Source: Arabidopsis thaliana (taxonomy: Eukaryota; Streptophyta; Magnoliopsida; Brassicales; Brassicaceae). From it: a DNA stretch of 64,000 nt. The notes under the pieces were generated by a model. The model was given only the letters and a program-made list of their open reading frames with translations, was not told the origin of the DNA and searched no databases. Of the stretch, positions 11,308 through 23,539 are shown in pieces. Each line of letters opens with the position of its first letter. Position 1 is the stretch's first letter. The DNA is taken from NCBI RefSeq assembly GCF_000001735.4, contig NC_003070.9, forward strand, positions 16,477,971 to 16,541,970. The letters run 5' to 3'. A program made the translations under genes and the position numbers.

Positions 11308-13369
11308 CTCCCCCTCAAACGCGGTGTGGGTGGCAAATCCACGTCAAGTTTGAACCTGAGATCACATAAAGCTTTAAATGACAATGACTTGGTGAACATA
11401 TCAACTATCTGTTGGTGAGCAGGAATGTGTTTGACAACCAAAGACCCCAAAGCAACTCTTTCACGAACATAGTGGTAATCAAATTCAAAGTGTTTGCTTC
11501 GGACATGAAACACATGATTTGCTGTTAAGTAGACAGAAGAAAGGTTGTCACCATAAAGCTCAGGCGTAACGGTAAGAGGTATCCCTAACTCTCGGAGAAC
11601 ATGACAAATCCAAGTCATTTCTTGAGCAGTTTCTGAAAGTGATCTGTTCTCTGCTTCAGTAGAGCTGCGAGAGACAGTCGGCTGCTTCTTAGAAGACCAG
11701 GAAATGAGGTTAGTGCCAAGGAACGTACAATAGCCTCCTGTAGAGCGACAAGTTTCTTTACAGCCACCCAATCACTGTCAGTGTAAGCTTGAAGATTGAA
11801 ATCAGACTCCGTTTCAGGCTCCTTTTCATTGTAAGCACGAAGCTGAAAGTCAGAGTTTTTGGAGAAGTGAATTCCCATGGCTAGAGTACCCTTGACATAT
11901 CGAAGGATCCGTTTAAGAAGGTTGTAATCTGAAACTGTAGGTTGATGCATCTTTAGACACACATAGTTGACAGAGAACTGAAGATCCGGTCTTATCAAGG
12001 TCAAATACTGCAGTTTCCCTACAAGACTTCGAAAATAAGTAGGACTAGAGAAAAGTTCTTCTTGATGAGGAACCTTGTTGAGTTGAAGTGGCAGAGGAGT
12101 AGGCATTGGGGAGCAGTCCTCCATTGCTGCAATAGTGAGAAGATCCTCAGCATACTTTTGTTGAGAGAGGAACAAACCATTTTCATGGAAATGAGCTTGT
12201 ATTCCCAGGAAATAGTGCATTTGCCCGAGATCTTTCATCCGGAAGTGAATGTTCAAATCCTCTAGAAGTTTAGCCAATGTTGCAGAGCTGTTTCCTGTCA
12301 ACACCATGTCATCAACATAGAGAAGCAAAAGTATAAGATCATTCCCTTTGATATAGATGAATAAAGAGAGATCTTTAACACTGCAACTAAAACCAAACTC
12401 AAGCAGATAGTTGCTGAATTTATCAAACCAAGCACGAGGAGCCTGCTTGAGACCATATAACGCTTTGTGTAGATGACAGACATGAGTGGGTTTGTTCTTG
12501 TCCACAAAGCCAGCAGGTTGAAGCATGTACACAGTCTCTGTAAGATCTCCATGCAGAAACGCATTTTTAACATCCATTTGTTTCACATCCCAACCCATGA
12601 CTGTAGCAACATGAAGCACCATTCAAACTGTTGCAGATCTTACCACAGGACTATAAGTCTCCAAGTAATCGATACCCTCTTCTTGATCAAAACCTTTTGC
12701 AACCAAACGAGCTTTTAGCTTGTCTAAGGATCCATCTGCATTCAGTTTGGTCTGGAATACCCATTTACTGCCAAGTACATTCATATCTGGAGTGTAAGGG
12801 ACTAGACTCCATGTTTGTGCCTCTTGACAGTTGTCATACTCTTCATGCATTGCAGCAGTCCACCCCGGATGTTTAAGAGCTTCTGTAACAGTCTTAGGCT
12901 CTGCATTCTTGACTTTATGTGTAAGAAGTCCATACCGGGGATTAGGCTTGATGATGCCTTTCTTTGATCTTGTTACCATCGGATGTGTAGACTGAGTTGC
13001 AGGAGCTGCTGGCATGGTAGAGCTAGTTTCTGACTCAGAAACAACTGGTACACTTGGTGAGGATGCTGTAGAGCTTGAAGCAGAAGAAGTATCAGTGTGA
13101 TTCGTCCTGTTACTAAGCAAAGAAGAGTTGTTGCCTATAGGTAAGAGATCAGTGCTCTCCGTACACTCAGAACTCTTTTCACTAGCAACAGTGGACAACA
13201 CTAAAGAGTTCTTCACTGAAGACAATGGAGGAAAATCAGTAGCAGGGAACAAAGGTGTGGTACTTGATCGGATTTCACTGCAAACAAACGGAGAAGCCTG
13301 TGTGCCTGCAACACTTAAAGAAGAAGGTCTATTTGAAGAGTCATCAGATGGAGCTGTTTGTTTCGGCAT
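11058..13369 (-). pseudogene. Copia polyprotein remnant: reverse transcriptase and RNase H
   Basis: The minus-strand frame starts at 13369 in the serine-rich linker after integrase and enters the RT domain near 12900. Recognisable motifs are [30 protein letters not shown] (RT catalytic YVDD), [24 protein letters not shown] (RNase H) and VDMFTKSL. A single in-frame stop (TGA) at 12623-12625 separates two open halves, and a frameshift near 11770 falls inside RNase H, right after DSDW. Apart from these lesions the reading frame is well kept, so decay is moderate. Confidence 0.88.
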
Positions 13370-13387
13370 GAAGCTTTGCTGCCAAGA

Positions 13388-13772
13388 TGAATCTTTGAGA
13401 AAGCTTTAAACTTGAACTTTAGATTTCATTCATTTTCTTTAAGGTTTCATGCGGCTTACATTTTGGTATTTATATAAGAGACATTATAAGCTTCTAAACC
13501 CTAGGTAACTCTCCAGATGTCTTCATCCTGTAGTCTCTAAGCCATCAAGGGCTGAGAATTGATTAGCAAGCTCTATCTTCTCCGTTCAAGCTTTCGTCAC
13601 CTCTGTTCTGTTTCTTTTGTCCTTAAGCGAGAGTGCAGAAGACCGTTGCACAGTGCACGACGACGTTTCTGTTTTGGGCTTAAGTGTTCTGTGGCCCAGT
13701 TCATTTGTTTCTGTCGCAGGCCCAACTGATGAAGCTGACAAAATGCTGTCGTTTTAAAGAGGTTGTCTGATA
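13388..13772 (-). repeat. Right LTR (5' LTR) of Copia remnant
   Basis: Partner of 10923-11307 at the same length of 385 bp with scattered substitutions. Its inner edge runs directly into the polyprotein frame instead of a leader and primer-binding site, which marks the internal deletion. Confidence 0.85.
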
Positions 13773-13835
13773 CAATTTTCGTTATAAAAAACGTGTGTAA
13801 ATGTAGCATTTGATGTGTACAAGAATTGAGTGTGA

Positions 13836-14260
13836 AACCTTTTTTGCCCTTTCGTAGTTACTTGTGTGTGTCGTTGTTGTTGCTCGTGAGATTTTTATAT
13901 TTTTCTCTTATAATAATGTTTTTTAAAGGTTATCATTTTTTTAATATACAGAAATTAAAAAATTACCAACTTGCCATGAGATTCATACATGATTTTTTTT
14001 AATTAATTACTAAACTAAATCGAGAAGATTATTTTGTTTAACAATGATTAAAACTTGGTCCAAATTTCAAAACTAGTGATTTCTTTCGGAATATAGCATG
14101 ATGAGGAATATAGAAACTAATGTACGTTTAGTTTGAATATGAACGTTTAGGATCTTAGTTTATACTTTAAAGTAACAACCCAAAAAAAAATTAAAGAAAA
14201 ATTGTAAAACGAAAACATGTTATATTTCTTAAATAAAATTATAGTAATATATACAAAAAT
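13836..14260. repeat. SDC1 upstream region, copy 2 of a direct duplication
   Basis: Direct-orientation copy of 10478-10890. It contains ~35 extra bases near 14090-14122 ('tttcggaatatagcatgatg...') that are missing in copy 1. It has no adjacent coding sequence, so it is a displaced promoter fragment. Confidence 0.85.
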
Positions 14261-14799
14261 GACAATTTGGGGACTTGAAGTCGGGTTAGTATGGGGCAGT
14301 TGTTGCTGGAAAACCATTTGAGCTAACTGAATTACAATGTTTAGTAGTAGCTTGTATAATATTTAAAAGAGTTAGTATGGGACACTTGCCCCACCTGCCT
14401 CCAACGTGGGTCCGCCACTGGTTATGTATGATGACTAAATTATATTCTGTTTAATGAATTATTATTTAGACAATAGATTTACTAGAGATAATGAGACACC
14501 CAAGTTAGATATATTTTTTATGAAAAAAACTTAGATATATTTTTCTCTATATCAGAAATCGTTTAAAAAATAAAGCAAAAAACTAAATTTATTTTAACCA
14601 ATCATCATTGTTTCTATTTTTACTTTACTTGCTTTATAAAAAGACTAATCATTTGTTTGGTTGTTTTATAGGTGAATAATGTTTTTTGTTTACAGTTGAA
14701 ACAAATGAAATCGAACACTGTTCTACACATTGTGGAAAAAAATAATTTATTAACTCGTTAAGAAGTCAATGGTTCAAGAAGCCCATGATGAGACTATGG
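14261..14799. other. Non-coding spacer with a possible repeat fragment
   Basis: AT-rich. The piece around 14340-14420, ending 'aacgtgggtccgccactgg', is GC-richer than its surroundings and looks like the edge of an old dispersed repeat, but I cannot name it. Confidence 0.35.
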
Positions 14800-14889
14800 T
14801 CCGAATGATACCCGCGATTTTTGTTGTATGGGGAAAGCGTTATTTCAGTGCGGTACAGTTCAACTGCGATACGTGCAAGAGGAATATAG
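14800..14889 (+). repeat. Left terminal inverted repeat of Harbinger element
   Basis: Starting gtccgaatgatacccgcg, this ~90 bp block is the reverse complement of the block ending at 20012, with about a dozen mismatches. Shared segments include gaatgatacc/gaatggtaac, gtgcggtacagttcaactgc and acgtgcaagagg/acgtgagggag. Confidence 0.85.
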
Positions 14890-16479
14890 GTAGTGATTGG
14901 CGACAACAAAAAAACGGTATTAAAAAAAAATTACTTTGAAAACCGCATTGGGTACCAATCAGCAATAAAACTACATAGTACATTTTTCCAAAAAAAAATA
15001 ATAATATAAAAAGACTGCAGATTTCAAAGATAAATAATGCAAGGAACGCTTATCAAAACGCAATAGCCTCTAATATCCAACGGTTTCTGAATTTCCGCAA
15101 TAGACAATATATATATATATTTATTTTTTTCTAGTTTCACTTGCTAAGTATATCAGTAGAATCTGTTGGAGAAAACACAGATACACAAGCAAATCGAAAC
15201 TGTGATACATTACTTTTTTAAATCTTTTTTTTTATAAAACCTTAAAATGAAAACAAATTTTTTTTTAAAGAAAAAGTTTGATATCAGAAATCTTTGAAAA
15301 TGCAAGTCTTCTGTATCATCGACTTCAGAGTTTGGTCCGGTGAAATTAGACCTTCCTAAATATTTCTAAAAGGTAATTAGTTGTATGTAACTTCTTTTTA
15401 ATATTTTGTAATGACACACCACTATATTTAGTGTCTTATACATACTCCAATTATTCTCTTTTATTCATAAGTTCACGAGTTTTATTAAAAGAACAATTTA
15501 TCAATAATTTGACTAAAACATGCTTATACAACTAATAGATTAAAACTAAATTCTTGTAAAATCTCATAATACCAATTACATAAAAACATTTGTTATATCT
15601 TGGAGTACTTTATGTCATCCATAATTGAAAGTAGTAATCTAATTTAATATTTATCAATCAAAAATTTTAAATGTAAATCTTACTGTAGTAATAAGTTATG
15701 TGTTGTATTTAAATAGATAAATATAATTGACATATATAGTATTTTAATATATGTGTATGTTGCATAGTAAGTATTTTTAATTTCATTTTGAAACGAATTT
15801 GTTATTACAAAATTATTTAGTGTCAAAGTTAAATTAATTAAAAGATTGTTTTTCACATTCTTATTTGGTGTCTTATAAACACAATTAGTATTATCTCTTA
15901 TTTATATATTAATAGATTAATAAAACAATTATAATAGGTTATGTATTTTAATAGGTTAAGTATTTTAATTTATAATAGGTTATGTATATAATAATTTATA
16001 ATAGATTATGTATTTTAATAATTTATAAATAGATAAATATAATCATTATCTACAGAAAGTTTGTAATAAAAATATATTCTAATGATAGTTTATTCAAAAT
16101 CTTAATGTTAATTATTTTCATAAGTTTAATTTAATATTATTTACAAAACATTTATTAGTTTATTCATAAAACTTTTATTCTAATAGATATATAACAAATA
16201 TTTATATACTTGTTTTTATAATGGAAAATTATACAAAACCTTCATTATTTGGTTTTGCAACTGCAAAGTTTATTTTTTGGTAGTGTATAGACTAGCTTAG
16301 TTTGTCAAATAAAATTAATGATCTATATCGTACTCTTATATATAAAAGTGTTGTTGTAATATGTATAAAGTTATAAAAAAAGAAGAGAAATTGTTACTAC
16401 AAGACTAAAAATACGAGACATACGTATGTAATAATTTATTTTCTAATTCATAAATTGTTGGATTTTATTGAATGTAGAA
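14890..16479. other. AT-rich subterminal region of Harbinger element
   Basis: Non-coding. It contains (ta)n at about 15108-15122 and many 'taataggttatgtattttaata'-like AT-rich short repeats near 15930-16030. No open frame of interest. Confidence 0.5.
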
Positions 16480-18278
16480 TGACGTCCAATCGTCGATGGA
16501 ACACAAACCCTTCCAGATGAACATATTCAACTCATCCCACTGAAATTTCTACTCCTCCCACAGAAACAACAATACGGGTAAATTTAGTAATATATATATA
16601 TATATATATATTAAAAATTTACTTAAATTCGATAGAATAAATAACATTGTATTCACGAAATTTGTAGAACAAAGACAAGTACAAATGGACGTACATTCAT
16701 GAAATAACATTAATTCAGTTGTTCGACGAAGCAATTGCCATGAATAATTATACTCTCAAGAATCCTACTGCTATCGGTAGAGAGTATATGGTTGAAAAGT
16801 TCAATATAGCATTCAACATGAATATAAGTTATAGTTTTTTTCAAAAACAAGCTTGATGAATTCAAAAAAAGTTACAAGAGATGGAAAGCTTTTACGCACA
16901 AAACATGCATCACAGTTGATCTTGATACATCTTTCATAAATGCAACTGACGCATGTTGGACTGAACAAGAGTTTGTAAGTACATCAAATCTTTGTATTAA
17001 TCAATTATGTTTCAAAATTTTGGTATCACGTATCTAATTGATTTTAAAATTACAGGGATGCAAATTAACAAAAAGCTTGAACGGAAAATCGCCTGAGTTT
17101 TGAGACGTGATGCAACGATGTCTCGTATTACATGATGTTCAATCACAATCTCAACATTCTGCTCGTCAAAGAAGAGAACAATTGATCCACGAGCATGGAG
17201 TTGATGAAGAAGGTGAAGATTACTCAGACAGTGATAGTGGTAACATGCCAGAAGCCGAGGTTCCTGAAACGCAAGAAGAAGAAGAAGTGTATCGTGTTAC
17301 CATTGATGATGATGAAGTATTCCAACATTCTGCTGCTAGAAGGCAACAATGAGGTAGGCCAAATTCGCAGTCAACCGCTAGACGTGGAAGTAGTGCACAA
17401 AGATCTGGAGGAAGCTCACTAGTTTCTATAGGAAGTGGTTCACGAAGAAGTCATAGACGACAATCCTTTGAAACAACAATACAAGACAGCATCACTGGCT
17501 TCAGAGAATTCCAACGACAAAGTTTTCAACAACTTCGTCCTGGTGCTTTTGATCAAGATGATTACGATGAATTTAAAAAGGCGGAAGCGATATTTATCGC
17601 GCTAAATCTTCCTAAGCACACTAGATTTCATTGGGCATGCATTAATGCACTTAAGGAGCTAGTATTTTGGCGTAAGTATTTGATTGATATAACTGCAAGC
17701 ACCGACGAGGATAAGGTCCAACTGTTAGAAGCTATGACTGGTGTTTCACGTAACAACCAAGATGTGCCAAAACAGTTAGGTTCAAGCCATTCATTTGGGA
17801 GTCCACATTCAGGAGGTATATCATCTGGAAGTCCATCCTCTGTGGGTAATTGGGAGGCAAAATTCACCCAGTTTTTGGGGTCCCATTTATCCATAGTGGG
17901 AAACACCACCAAACGTTGCACAATGGAAAACACCACCAAATGCACAGTGGGACACGCCACCAAATGTTCCACAGTGGGGATCATCACCAAAGGCTCCACA
18001 ATGGCGGCAAACAGAAAAATTTTAACAAGGTGGTTCAAGCGGAACGACTCCAACAAATGTTCAATATGGATTTTCAGTTGGAAGTCAAGGAGATTGTGTA
18101 ACAACTGAAACTCCACCGATCATTCAACAAACATCATCATCTGGTCTCGGTTTCACAAATTATTTTGAAACTGGACAAATACCACAAACACCTAGACCAG
18201 GAGGTCTTTTTAATATTTGGGGAACTGCGCAAGGATCCAATGCAAGTCATCACAATGATGTAGGAGATGAAGATTAGT
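16480..18278 (+). pseudogene. Harbinger ORF1 remnant (Myb/SANT-like DNA-binding protein)
   Basis: An ATG at 16480 opens a short frame. After a likely intron, a frame around 16670-16890 reads WTYIHEITLIQLFDEAI, then NKLDEFKKSYKRWK, which is the Myb/SANT-like (trihelix-type) fold of PIF/Harbinger ORF1 proteins. Later sections encode an acidic linker (EEGEDYSDSDSG) and a C-terminal part (GRPNSQSTARRG, FHWACINALKELVFWRKYL). Stop codons at 17101-17103 and 17350-17352, plus frameshifts near 16840 and 17880, break the frame, so it is a pseudogene. Confidence 0.75.
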
Positions 18279-18432
18279 TTGTGTTATTTGTGGTTTATCA
18301 ATCTCATTTATGTTTTGAAATGATTTATGTATTTTTTTTAGTTTAAGGTTGAATTTTATTTAATTTATGTTTGTAAAATAATCTATGTCTAATGCAAGAA
18401 ATTGTTTGTATTGAATTTCAGGCATTTCGTAT

Positions 18433-19660
18433 ATGTCAGTTGCGATCACAAGACCTTACGAAGAAAGAATTGAACTGTGGAATTTGGAAAATAAACAATT
18501 TGAAGAGTTAGTGATTCAACCAGCGTTGAATTATTATGACCGATATTTTCAAAGAGCACCAGTCCAAATTGATAGAGGTTTGGGATGGAGAAATATATGG
18601 CGTCGACTACAGCAAGATGCTGCTGCTTGTCTTCAGTTATTACGGATGTCACTTCCATGTTTCACAACATTGTGTAATATGTTGCAAACAAATTATGATC
18701 TTCAGCCTACATTGAATATAAGTATTGAAGAAAGTGTTGCGATGTTTCTACGGATATGTGGGCACAATGAAGTTTATAGAGATGTTGGTTTAAGATTTGG
18801 ACGAAATCAAGAAACTGTGCAAAGAAAATTTAGAGAAGTTCTTACGGCAACTGAATTATTAGCATGTGATTATATTAGAACTCCGACAAGACAAGAACTT
18901 TATCGAATTCCTGAAAGACTTCAGGTAGACCAAAGATATTGGCCATATTTTAGTGGATTCGTTGGAGCTATGGATGGTACTCATGTATGCGTAAAAGTAA
19001 AGCCTGACTTACAGGGAATGTATTGGAATCGACACGATAATGCATCATTGAACATCATGGCAATATGTGATTTGAAGATGTTATTCACATATATTTGGAA
19101 TGGAGCACCAGGTTCATGCTACGATACAGCTGTTCTGCAAATAGCACAACAAAGTGATTCCGAGTTTCCTTTGCCTCCGTCAGAGAAGTATTATCTGGTT
19201 GATTCTGGCTACCCAAACAAACAAGGACTTCTAGCTCCTTATAGATCGTCACGAAATCGAGTTGTGAGATATCATATGTCTCAATTCTATTATGGTCCTC
19301 GTCCTCGAAACAAACATGAATTGTTCAACCAATGTCACACATCTTTACGTTCTGTTATCGAGAGAACTTTTAGAATTTGGAAAAACAAAATGGAGGATTC
19401 TTTCTGATTTTCTAAGATATAATGTTCATGTTAAAAAAAGAGTGGTAATGGCTACAATGGGATTACATAATTTTATCAGAATTTCAAACTTCTCAGATGC
19501 AGATTTTGCAGATGTAATGACAGAGACAAATATAAACAACAGAGATTTTGATTATGATTTAGATGATAAAGAAGCAACAGAGATTACAGATGGAGAACAT
19601 ATAACGCAGATAGGAGATAATGTTGCAAATATGTTATGGGAAAATCAAAGTAATAGATAA
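18433..19660 (+). pseudogene. Harbinger transposase (HARBI1/ALP1-like DDE_Tnp_4 nuclease), single frameshift
   Basis: The main frame 18433-19407 (324 codons plus stop) holds the complete catalytic core: GAMDGTHV with D181, CYDTAVL with D231, YLVDSGYP, and HTSLRSVIERTF with E310. These are the conserved acidic residues of PIF/Harbinger DDE nucleases. The normal C-terminus continues in another frame (ILSDFLRYNVHVKKR ... MATMGLHNFIR) to 19660. One extra A in the run 'ggaaaaacaaaa' near 19380 explains the shift. It is thus one base from a full-length frame. A 324 aa product matches the annotated Arabidopsis 'putative nuclease' AT1G43722, which I take to be this truncated transposase and not a domesticated gene. 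Confidence 0.88.
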
Positions 19661-19920
19661 AAAAATTTTTTATTGATTTTTACGATGAAATTAGTCAACG
19701 CATGTAACGATACGTATGTTACAAAATTAAATTTATATTTTTATAAATTTTTGTATTAGTGTTTTATAAATATCTGTTATTGTTTATTTATTAACACAAA
19801 AAATTAATTAATTATTAATATATATATATATAATCTATAATCCGCACCGCAAGTAGTTTTTTCACCAATCAAACATTATTTTGTACCGCTTATTTTGTAC
19901 AAACCGCACTTGTCTTGCAA

Positions 19921-20012
19921 ATATATTTCTCCCTCACGTACCGCAGTTGAACCGTACTGCACTGTAATAACGCTTTTCCCGCACAACAAAAACCGCGGTT
20001 ACCATTCGGACC
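19921..20012 (+). repeat. Right terminal inverted repeat of Harbinger element
   Basis: Ends ccgcggttaccattcggac and pairs with 14800-14889. Just inside it, 19886-19917 (gtaccgcttattttgtacaa...) reappears exactly inverted at about 20023-20054, the start of the neighbouring inverted element. Confidence 0.85.
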
Positions 20013-22600
20013 CATATATGCGGGACAAGTGCGGTTTGTACAAAATAAGCGGTACAGAAAAATGTTTGCTGAAAGAACTTATTGAGTATATTTATGATAA
20101 CATTGAAAATGTGATTATGAAACAAATTATGAAAAAATATTTAACCTTCGATCGTTAAAATTTGATGAACAAACCCGTAAAAGATGAATGAAAAACAATT
20201 AACAGAATATAGCTAAAGTAAATATAAAGAGAGAATAATACAGAAAGTTTTTTTTTTTTTTCTTACCAAGTATGAGAATCCATTATATAAGAGAGAAAAG
20301 ATGTATATGGCTACAAGAATTTTTTTTGTGAAAAAGAGTGTGAGGGAAAAGAGGGAGAGAAATGATGTATATATAGAAAAATATATATATATATATATAT
20401 ATATACATAATGATTTATAACATTAAAAAAAATCAAAAGTACATAAGTGGCTATTGTCCATTGCATTTTTCAGTTGGACCGTAGGGTAAGGACCTGACTT
20501 CATTTTGAAATGCGGTCCATGCCATTTTATCCCTTTTTTTAAATCCGCAGTTTACACTTTTTTTTAAATAATAAAACACAGATTTCTGAAAAGGTGTTGA
20601 ACGGTGACATATATGCGGTTTTCAATAATAAAAATATGAAAAACGGCAAAACGCTTCCCCCATTCACAACCTATGACTTTGAATGGTAACAACGTTTTAG
20701 AGAGTGCGGGACAAGCGGGTATAGAAGCGTGGTGCGGTTTTACCAGAATGTAGTTAACTAAAACGTAGTATGTTGAACAAGTATGGTTAGTGTGGAACAA
20801 ACAGTGCAGCATAATGTATGAATGGTAAAAAACGATATGTGGTACAATAAAAATATGTGAATGGTAAAAGCCATAATAATCGGTACAAATATATTATAAA
20901 TATATATTTCGAAAATAAAAATAGATTAGTGATATTATTATTATGATAAAGTAAAAGTTATGGTTTTGCGTTTAATTAACGATTGTTTTTTATATTTTAT
21001 TACGAACTTTAAATATAAGATAATTTAAATATTTGAGTTTAGAATTTTATTAAAAAAAAAATATTTCAGAAATTAGGTGAAACAATAATTATCAAAACAC
21101 AAGCAAAATAATATTAACGAGTATTTTGAGTTTTGCACAACATGTCTGCAATATTGTCTCTTATTTGTTTCATAAGTTCTCCATCTGCTACATCATTTGC
21201 TTCTTTGTCATCTAACTCAGGCTCCCAATCTGTATTGTTTATGAAATTGTGTAATCTCATTGTAGTCATTACCACTCTCTTTTGTATTTGAATATTATAT
21301 CTTGCGAAATCTCAAAGAATTCTCCATTTCTTCAACAAACTCCAAAAGTTCTCTTAATACTAAACGTAATGATGCATGACATCGATTAAACAGTTGTTTC
21401 TTATTTCTTGTAGGTAGTCCGGAATAGAACTGCGACATATGATACCTAACACTTCTACATCTTGATGAGCTGTAAAGAGCCAAAACATTTTGTCTGTTTG
21501 GATAGCAAGAATCAACGACGTAGTACTTTTCTAGCGGAAGCAAGGGAATATCAGAATCACTTCATTGTGTCATTGTAAGAACAGTTGTGTCGTGATATGA
21601 TCCCATTGCTTCATTCAAAATATATGTGAATAACATATTCAAAGATGCATTATCGTGTCGATTCAAATACATTTCTTGTAATTCAGGCTTCACTTTTACA
21701 CAAACATGAGTCCCATCCATAGCTCCAACAAATCCACTAAAATATGGCCAATATCTTTGATCTACTTGAAGTCTTTCAGGAATTCGATGTAGATCTTGAG
21801 TTATTGGAGTTCTAATATAATCACATGCTAGTAATTCAATTGCCGTAAGAAATTCCCCAAATTTTCTCTTCCATGGTCTCCTGATTTCGTCCAAAATGCA
21901 AACCAACATCTCTTTATGAACTTCGTTATGCCCACATATTCGTAAAAACATAGCCACACTTTTCTCTTTGAACTTTGTTGTAGACCGTAATTTGTTTGTA
22001 GTAGACCGCACAATGTTGTGAATGCTACGAGTGACATTCGTAATAACTGAAGACAATTCATAATAACCGAAAACAAGCAGCAGCATCTTATTGTAGTCGA
22101 TGGCAAATATTTCTCCATTCTAATCCTCCATCGGTTTGCGCTGGTACTCTTTGGAAATATCGATCATAGTAACTTAAAGTTGGTTGGATTATTAACTCCT
22201 CAAATTACTCATCAAGTTTTTTTTTTTAAACAAATAATTTTTATTCATGTTAAATACTTGGTTAAATTTCTCAACCATGTATTCTCGACCAAGAGGCGTA
22301 GGATCTTTAAACGTATAATTATTCATGGAAATTGCATGATCAAACAACTAAATAAAAGTTTTTTCTTCTTCATAAGTCAATCTATGCTTCGATGTTCTCT
22401 ACAATTTTTATAATTTTTTGTACTAATTAGTTTAATATATTTTCAAAAACTATACTTAATATGCATATGTAAAAAAAATATTTTAATAACCAAATTTACC
22501 CTTGTTGTCTTTTCGGTGGGAACATTTGTGTTTTTTTGCCTGGAAGAATTTGTGTCGGCCTCTAGACGACATACCTACATTTAACAACACAATACAATAT
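20013..22600 (-). mobile_element. Second Harbinger-family element, inverted and decayed
   Basis: Abuts the first element in opposite orientation. The left end at 20023-20054 is an exact reverse complement of the first element's subterminal sequence. A transposase remnant lies at 21127-22160 and the start of ORF1 at about 22490-22570 (minus strand ATGTCGTCTAGAGGCC, aligning with the 16480 ORF1 start), so most of ORF1 is deleted. 20560-20880 contains further Harbinger-type terminal sequence (tgaatggtaac, gtgcgggacaagcggg, gtggtgcggttttaccag), suggesting one or more nested relatives. Right boundary is approximate. Confidence 0.7.
21127..22160 (-). pseudogene. Harbinger transposase remnant
   Basis: Minus-strand frames 22086-21562 and 21543-21295 closely parallel the transposase at 18433: ESVAMFLRICGHNEVH, CDYIRTPITQDLHRIPERL, FVGAMDGTHVCVKVKPEL, then YYVVDSCYPNRQ and FNRCHASLR. 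It has lost a few internal residues (the IMAICDLK segment), has a stop near 21560, and the catalytic ERTF region is disrupted to LRELLEF. Non-functional. Confidence 0.85.
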
Positions 22601-23469
22601 AACATTAAACTATTAAAATAATTTATCATTAGATTATATATATTATTGGTTTTTTCAATGTTAAGGTATTTATTATATAAATGTTTAAGATTGCTACTAC
22701 CGTATATATTATTTACTTAAATTTTTTGTTATATATCTTAAAATAAAAAATGTAAATTGGTTTTAATATTTGGATATGGAGAGATTTTTATTTTTATTCT
22801 TACTTTAAGTAGGAGTTTATAATAATTTTATGTAATAATACACATATATGTGTATTAAAAAAAGAAACTTACTTATGAAAACAGATGGATCGGTGAATGC
22901 GTATTGGATAGAAAAGTTACTTGTGCAAATAGATAGATTGGTTGACACGTACTTGATAGAGGAGTGTTTTTTTTTTGTAAGATGGTAGAGGAGTATTTTT
23001 AAAGTAGAGAAGAATATTGTATGATGTATTGTGAATAGCACATAGAGAAAAAGGTGTTATATAGTATAATTTTTTTAGTACTTTTACTTTTTTTTTAAAA
23101 TATTGTCAACTATCTACAGTCTTAAAACACACCTCTTCCACAACTTGTACTTTTGAAGTATGGTTCTACGTGTATCGGTGTACAATTGTCCTGCAAATGG
23201 TGTGTTCTTTTTCTCTGATTTTTTAATTAAAAAAAATAGAAAACACATCTGTAAATGGTGACAAAAAATTAAACATACCCTGCGATTTTTGAAACGCCTC
23301 AAACATTCAGGGCCTAGAACGTAATATCCATGCAATTTAATTAAATTCTTATAAGAAATCATACTAAAAAAACATGTAAAATAGTCGAAATAGTACAACC
23401 TGGAAATAAATATTATGATATAATCATAAATAGAACTAAGGACATGAAGGTTAGATCTGAGAATGAACT
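22601..23469. other. AT-rich spacer without recognisable genes
   Basis: No gene, LTR or TIR recognised. Short minus-strand open frames at 22817-23041 and 23114-23398 are low-complexity (Phe/Tyr/Ile-rich) and unconvincing. Confidence 0.45.
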
Positions 23470-23539
23470 TGAAGTTGAGGATAAGCTTGTATCGAAAGAT
23501 GATTTAGAGCCAAGAAATTCAACAAAGCAGTAGGAGGAT

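Larger units (their letters stand above)
10923..13772 (-). mobile_element. Internally deleted Ty1/Copia retrotransposon
   Basis: Two 385 bp LTRs enclose only the C-terminal half of a Copia polyprotein on the minus strand. Gag, protease and most of integrase are gone: the 5' LTR is joined within about 20 bases to a late-integrase coding frame, and no tRNA primer-binding site is seen. I found no matching target-site duplication. The element sits exactly between two direct copies of the SDC1 upstream region. Confidence 0.85.
14800..20012 (+). mobile_element. PIF/Harbinger DNA transposon, ~5.2 kb, two-gene structure
   Basis: Terminal inverted repeats of ~90 bp bound a Myb/SANT-like ORF1 remnant and a DDE transposase, both on the plus strand. 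This is the standard two-gene layout of plant PIF/Harbinger elements, in which ORF1 helps deliver the transposase to the nucleus and TIRs. Size fits a full-length autonomous ancestor. The expected 3 bp TSD is not clear: flanks read tat on the left and (c)at or ata on the right. Confidence 0.85.

Noticed and set aside
14790..14802. Exact 3 bp TSD for the Harbinger element
   Set aside because: Flanks (tat on the left, cat or ata on the right) do not agree cleanly, so I do not claim a TSD.
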